64,000 bases of DNA from Mastigamoeba balamuthi (Eukaryota; Evosea; Mastigamoebida; Mastigamoebidae), in contig CACRSC010000089.1 of assembly GCA_902651635.1 (NCBI GenBank), forward strand, positions 1 through 64,000. The letters run 5' to 3'. The notes under the pieces are model-generated. The model saw only the letters and a list, made by a program, of their open reading frames with translations. It was not told the origin of the DNA and did not search any database. A program made the translations under genes and the position numbers. Shown one piece after another: positions 54,729 through 64,000 of the stretch. Each line of letters opens with the position of its first letter. Position 1 is the first letter of the stretch.

Positions 54729-56392
54729 CTAGGGTGCGCCTGGCTGGTGCTCGCAGATGACGCTGCCCGTCGTGGGGTCGATGACGTCGGGCACGCAGCT
54801 GTCGTAGTCGTGCGACTCGACGTCGTACGTCGGCACTACGCTGACGGCCATCGACGCCGCGCCCGGCGTCGTGACGCCCGCGGGCGAGCAGCTCCCGTCG
54901 AGCATCACGGGCGTCGGGTTGCCCCCAGCGTCGAGCACGACGACCGACTGCTGCGTCCCCCCGCAGCCGCAGGCCCCGAGCGTCGTGCCGCAGGCCAGGG
55001 GGCTCATGAACATCACGGGCGTCTGCGGGATGGGGATGGGCGGCGACTGCGGGCTGCTGTTGGGCTGCAGCTCGGCGGCCTTGACAGAGTCGGCGAACGG
55101 GAGCTGATTCCTCGCACGCCGCGGGGAGCTGCGCCTCAGGACCACCGCGACGACCGCCGTCCCCACCGCTGCGAGCACCACGAGGCCCCCGATAGGCCCC
55201 ACGATCGCCGCGACCAGCGCGCCCACGCCGTGCGTCTCTGTAGGGCGCACACACGCGGTTCTTTGAATTCCCAATTCAATTGAAACCGGAACGCTGCAAT
55301 GAGAGCCCGTGCGCGTACCGGAGGGGCAGTAGCCTCTCTTGGGGGGCCCGTGCAGGCACATGCAGTTGTTGTCGCAGTCGTCGTCGAGGCTGTTGGTGAC
55401 GTCGCACTCCTCGCTCTCGTCGAGGCGGCCGTTGCCGCACTTGGTGCAGCCTTGGAGACTGCGGACGGTCCCTGCGGCGCACGTGCAGTCGACCTGGCAG
55501 CCGGGTGTCTTGTCGCACTGCTCCCCCTCGTCCAGGTCCCCGTTCCCGCACTCTGCGCCCGAGCGTGAGTCGCAGGAGAGCCCAGGGAAGCGCGCACTGC
55601 TGCAGAGGTTCCCGGGGGCCGGCACAGTGTTCTCCGTGCAAGTGCAGTTGATGCAGTGGGCCACCTTGTCGCACTGCTCGCCAGGCTCCAGCCTGCCGTT
55701 GCCGCAGCCACGCCTGATCACCGTGACGGCGAGGTTCTGGCCCAGCTGGCCGGCCCACGCGGCCTTGGTGCCGTTGCCGCAGTCGCAGTAGGCCGTGGCC
55801 TCGTACTCGCCCGGGGGCTCGACGAAGAGATAAGCGAACTGCCGGGCGTCCCTGCTGCCGCCGCTGGGCGCCGCGCGGCCGTCGACCTGCGTCAGCCAGC
55901 CAGTGCAGCCCGCGGAGCGGCTGACGTTGCACATCCCGAAGCGCACGTAGCACTCGAGGCCGCCTGGACGTGTTGTGCAGGCCCGGGGTCAGCAAACGGT
56001 GGGGGAAAACCGACGAGAGCCGCAAACGCCACAATTACATCGCGATGACGCCAAGGCCAAAGAGGGGGAGGGGGGCGGCTGCCCGAGGTGGGCAACGTGG
56101 CTTTCCGCGTCCCCCCTCGACGATTTTATCCACCGAGGTTTCCGCCGTCGGATAACGGAAATCAAAAAAGCGCAACGCGGCGTTTGAGGGGGTGTGGGGA
56201 AGCGAGGACGCGACTGTCGTTGCTGGGGTCGACCAGCTCGGCCACCACGCTTATCGGGACGGGCTCCCCCTGCAGGGCCGAGACCAGCGTGGGGTAGTCG
56301 GGCATGACGTGCGTCGTCTTGACGCTGCAGGCGCTGCAGCTGCAGCAGCTGCACAGGGTTGCCAGCAGCAGCAGGGCAGCGACGGTCCCCAT
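54729..56392 (-). CDS. Cysteine-rich (DUF4215-like) type I membrane protein, copy 2
   Basis: Tandem paralogue of the gene at 52368. Signal peptide MGTVAALLLLATLCSCCSC (start 56392), then SVKTTHVMPDYPTLVSALQG, aligned with copy 1. ECYVRFGMCNVSRSAGCTGW and YEATAYCDCGNGTKAAWAGQ correspond to the second N-terminal block. Repeats: CGNGRLEPGEQCDKVAHC, CGNGDLDEGEQCDKTPGC and CGNGRLDESEECDVTNSL. The transmembrane helix is AAIVGPIGGLVVLAAVGTAV, followed by RRSSPRRARN. The tail keeps PLACGTTLGAC, VVLDAGGNPTPVMLD, YDVESHDYDSC and PDVIDPTTGSV. The tail is about as conserved as the ectodomain, which suggests selection on an intracellular interaction. Introns lie near 56170-55960 and 55310-55240. Confidence 0.78.
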
Positions 56393-57165
56393 TCGGGACA
56401 AGGCGGGTTCCGGTGTGGGTGGGTGGGGGGGCGAGGGGGTGTGTGCGGGTGGGGGTGTGCGTGTGGCTGCAACGGGTGCAGGTGCTCCGGTGCGAGCGGG
56501 TTGTTCTGCTCTCTTCCGCTTTCGTTTTCGTAGGGGCGATATTTTCGGGGGGTGAGGAGATTCTCCCCCTCGAAAAGGCCATTTCAGTGGACGGGCAATT
56601 AATCGATCGTTTTTTTTGTGCTTTGTGTCGTTCTTTGGAACCTCTGAGGTATAACACAAGAGTAGTTTCGGTTCCATTGAAATGGCCTGCCATGATCCTG
56701 AGAGTACTCGAGTGCTTGAGGCCGAGTCACCAGAGACGATCGAGTGGGTGGCGTCGCTGGGCAGGGTGGAAGCGAAAACTGATGAAGAAGCGGGCGCGGC
56801 ACATGCTCCATGCTGCGAGCGCGAGCTGTGGGCCGTAGAGGGACACACCGCACTGAGAGCAAAGCAACACAACCGAAGAGCAAATTCAGCGGACAGTGGC
56901 GCAGCCTGCACCCCGCAGCTGCAACCACCTGTGCAGGAAGTTGGTGAGGAGGCGGTCTCACTCTGGCCAAACGGCGGCTTTGAGAGACGTGTATGGCGCA
57001 GGAAGATTTCGAGGCCAGCACTCCGGTAATTCCTTGCGTACAGCCCTGAGTAGTTTATTCTGAACTCTCTCGTACTCACACTCCCGCGTAACTCGCACAC
57101 GCCGACGCACAGATGCCACCGGAAATGTGAGAATATCACCCGAGATATTCCCCATTCTAACCGAG
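56393..57165. other. Divergent intergenic region
   Basis: 773 bp between the cysteine-rich gene and the small secreted gene. Open frames over 100 codons exist on both strands but show no family resemblance. No gene called. Confidence 0.45.
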
Positions 57166-57842
57166 ATGGATATGTGGATACTCAACGTTGCCCTCCTGAG
57201 CATTCTCCTGTCAGGAGCAACTTCCCGTATGATCCGGGTGGCCGACATCGTTGCCATCGGCAGCCTCAGCTGGTTATGCCGCCACCCCGGCCCCCAGCCC
57301 CCCAGCGTGCTGTCTGACGTTCTCACAAAAGGGAAATTGTGCAGCAGACAAAGCCCACAGCCTCCTGCAGGAGCGACTGGGTCTCCGCGCTCCCTGCGAA
57401 CACCTCCCTGAGCCAGATCACAGGGCTGCGCCAGAGCCAGTACGGGCCCCTGGGGTGGGCTGTCCGCGTGCGCGATCTCTCGATTCCGGGAAACAATTGA
57501 TTCGAGATTTCCCCGTAGGACCTCATCCGCATCGAGACTGCGCGGCTGGAGTTCTTCTTCGTGTATGGGTGCCAGGGGCAGTTGGCGGGAACGGGGCACT
57601 ACCTGGCCAACGTGGGAATCTCGGTAAAGGACGTGCGGGCTGCCCTGGGGTTCGCTGTCAATGCGAACGCGACAGTCCGTGGGGCTCCTTTCAACAGCGG
57701 GTCTGTGGACGACCCTATTGCAGGGCTGCTCATCGAGGTGTCGATGGAAACTCGCTCAGCTGCACAGGTAGTTGTCCGCAGGTGCCTTGCTAGCATACGA
57801 GGCGATTGCTCAGTTGGAGTCGTTCCGATTTCCGTCCTGTGA
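57166..57842 (+). CDS. Small secreted protein, unrecognised
   Basis: Three exons can be joined: a signal peptide (MDMWILNVALLSILLSGATS) followed by RMIRVADI; then QTKPTASCRSDWVSALPANT, SQITGLRQSQYGPLGWAVRV; then DLIRIETARLEFFFVYGCQG, GTGHYLANVGISVKDVRAAL and IAGLLIEVSMETRSAAQVVV to the stop at 57842. The mature protein of about 145 residues has a strand-like hydrophobic pattern and four cysteines (ASC, YGC, RRC, GDC) that could make two disulfides, with NTS and NAT glycosylation sites. I do not recognise the family. It is unlikely to be the ectodomain of the kinase gene that starts 560 bp downstream, because the paralogous kinase has no such upstream exons. Confidence 0.5.
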
Positions 57843-58404
57843 TCACCCCAGGAGAAATCTGGCGGGTTGCCGAATGACCCGTCAAGCACCGTGAGCACCT
57901 GCAAGACTGCGTGTTGGATCACACGGACTACACGAGGCCCCAGAAAAACGTGCTTGGTGTGGAATGAAAAACACCGGCTCCTCAGCTGCGGTGAATGGCG
58001 CGTTATGGTTCAATGAGAACCGTTCATTGGCGTTCATCGAGTTGAGGAGCTCGTTATTCGTCCTTTTGGCCCGCCTACGTCCTCGCGAGGTCCGCCTTGG
58101 CCAGGAGCAAGCATTCCACGGCGACCATGCGGATCCAGTTGCACCTAGGATCACCGATCACTGCGGGCGAGGAACCAAAATAGAGTTTGCAGTTTTCTCG
58201 GGGTGGGCGTTTCGAAAACAGAGTTCTGACTGCCAAAATAGGCAATCAGGGTGCCGACATGGCGTTTACACGAACGTTGGCGTCAGCTTCCTTTCATCGC
58301 ATGCTGGCAAAAAATGACGAGAAGTTACCTCGCCGCCCCGATTCATCGCCAGTGACCCGTCGGATGCAGTCAGTTCTATTTCAGCTGCCGAGTCTCAAAC
58401 GCTG
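57843..58404. other. Intergenic region upstream of TKL kinase A
   Basis: No gene recognised. It holds the promoter and leader of kinase A. Confidence 0.45.
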
Positions 58405-60711
<2,307 letters not shown>

Positions 60712-61179
60712 ATCACCCAGTTTCCAGGGCTTCCCACCCCTGTTGTTATCATAACTCCATATCCACCACAAGCGCAAGTCGCGTAGTGAGTAAGTAAGAA
60801 CACCACGCATCACAACGTGACAAAAAAGGTTGTTCCTGAATTGTAAGACCCCATCCCCCCAGGCAATCGAGCAACACGATGACTGTAATTGTCTGTAGTG
60901 GGCCATCCTTTAATGATTTGAGCTGTGTACTCTGTTGTTGTGATACGGTTGTTCCCTCTGAGTCCATTTGACCCACAACAGGCAGCGGCACGAGCAATCC
61001 CATACGTTGGAAAAAAGGGTCATTTCCCCTCTTGAGTCGCCACGACATCTCAATCAGGCGAGCCCCCCAGATCGTCTCTCCCCCTTCACATGCCAAGGTG
61101 ATAAAGAAGGAGCGCATTTGGATTACCAATCATATCTTATTGTCTATCAGCTCATACCAGCAGGCTGGGTGGAGCCGCT
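60712..61179. other. Tail-to-tail spacer between the two kinases
   Basis: Convergent 3' region of 468 bp, AT-richer than coding DNA. No gene called. Confidence 0.5.
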
Positions 61180-63524
<2,345 letters not shown>

Positions 63525-64000
63525 TGCCGGACGTGCGAAGACTGTTGTTTGGTTATGTTCGTTTCGAGTGAAAAGGAACGATGTGCGATCAGAATACCAA
63601 AGAAATCATAGCCTCCCCGATTGGGGTGTTTTCGCACCCGTAATCGCACCCAGGAGACCCGTAGACCTATATTTGGTGGATTCAGGCCCGTGAAGAAGAC
63701 TTTTGACAATTGGGCCAGGTTCTCATTGAAATATAACTGTTCCAGTTCACTGTATCGGTACTTCATTCTCGCCTCACCGCATACAATGCTCGCAACTTGA
63801 AGAGAGCTGTTCTATGTGATGGCACATCCTAGTAAAGAAACAGGGTCTGCGTCGGCCGACATGGATGACGAACATCTAGTCACTGTGTTTCCTCTGATGG
63901 ATACTGCCGAAATCACAAGAACCGCATTTCATCACCTGCGACAGTGTTGATAGAACCACCCTGAACCACCCTGCTGCACAACGTCACAGTTGCATACCTC
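63525..64000. other. Region upstream of kinase B
   Basis: No gene recognised to the right edge. AT-rich relative to coding DNA; holds the kinase B promoter. Confidence 0.45.

Noticed and set aside
56599-57029. Overlapping open frames of over 110 codons on both strands
   Set aside because: They shadow each other, have no homology-like blocks, and lie in a divergent promoter region.
60749-61129. 126-codon minus-strand open frame between the kinases
   Set aside because: No domain, no signal and no composition like neighbouring exons; it falls in the 3' regions of both kinases.

Overview
This window is nuclear DNA of a GC-rich, intron-containing eukaryote. Nearly every gene is cut by short GT-AG introns, most of them 42-190 nt. 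The gene content suggests an anaerobic or microaerophilic amoeboflagellate of the Amoebozoa, most likely an archamoeba such as Mastigamoeba or Pelomyxa; this is inference. The evidence is a flagellar dynein-regulatory-complex subunit (DRC1), a flavodiiron-rubredoxin-NADH reductase fusion of the anaerobe type, two CLN5-like genes, TKL kinases, a formin, an F-BAR protein, a RhoGEF and an RNA-silencing RNA polymerase. I saw no retrovirus-like, Polinton-like or other transposable element and no CRISPR array.

Layout. 1-4942 (-): RNA-directed RNA polymerase fused to a RAI1/DXO 5'-end-processing domain, running off the left edge. 5099-7437 (-): RNF10-like RING E3. 7654-7735 (+): tRNA-Ser(GCU). 7943-9555 (-): membrane-anchored C45-family Ntn hydrolase, head to head with 9803-11084 (+), a cysteine-rich membrane protein. 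11484-15738 (-): condensin SMC2. 16155-19358 (+): UBZ/TBC/TLDc protein, tail to tail with DRC1 at 19440-21969 (-). 22944-24039 (+): unrecognised protein. 24610-26317 (+): RhoGEF (DH-PH) ending in a CaaX-like box.

26963-28235 and 28779-30029 (+): tandem CLN5-like genes. 30290-30725: a kinase-exon fragment and degenerate repeats of the 3' end of the neighbouring YjjX-type NTPase gene (30708-31256, -). 31566-35895 (+): large surface protein with NIDO-like, cysteine-rich, thrombospondin type 3 and SprB-like repeats. 36269-38587 (-): secreted alpha-amylase. 39478-42836 (+): flavodiiron fusion. 43507-45592 (+): F-BAR/SH3 protein, tail to tail with a formin (45773-48550, -). About 48848-49164 (-): ISG12/IFI6-like small hydrophobic protein. 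49683-52028 (-): two-TM sensor with HAMP and RGS domains. 52368-53980 and 54729-56392 (-): paired cysteine-rich receptors sharing a cytoplasmic tail motif. 57166-57842 (+): small secreted protein. 58405-60711 (+) and 61180-63524 (-): two paralogous TKL kinases, tail to tail.

How the genes work together. There is no operon-like functional clustering. The most unusual content is a set of domain fusions: polymerase with RAI1/DXO, sensor-HAMP with RGS, flavodiiron with rubredoxin and NADH oxidoreductase, and UBZ with TBC-TLDc. Three local duplications (CLN5, cysteine-rich receptors, TKL kinases) show recent gene-family growth. Exon boundaries were worked out by hand from frame changes and GT/AG sites, so coordinates of multi-exon genes are first coding base to stop codon and individual introns may be off unless stated.
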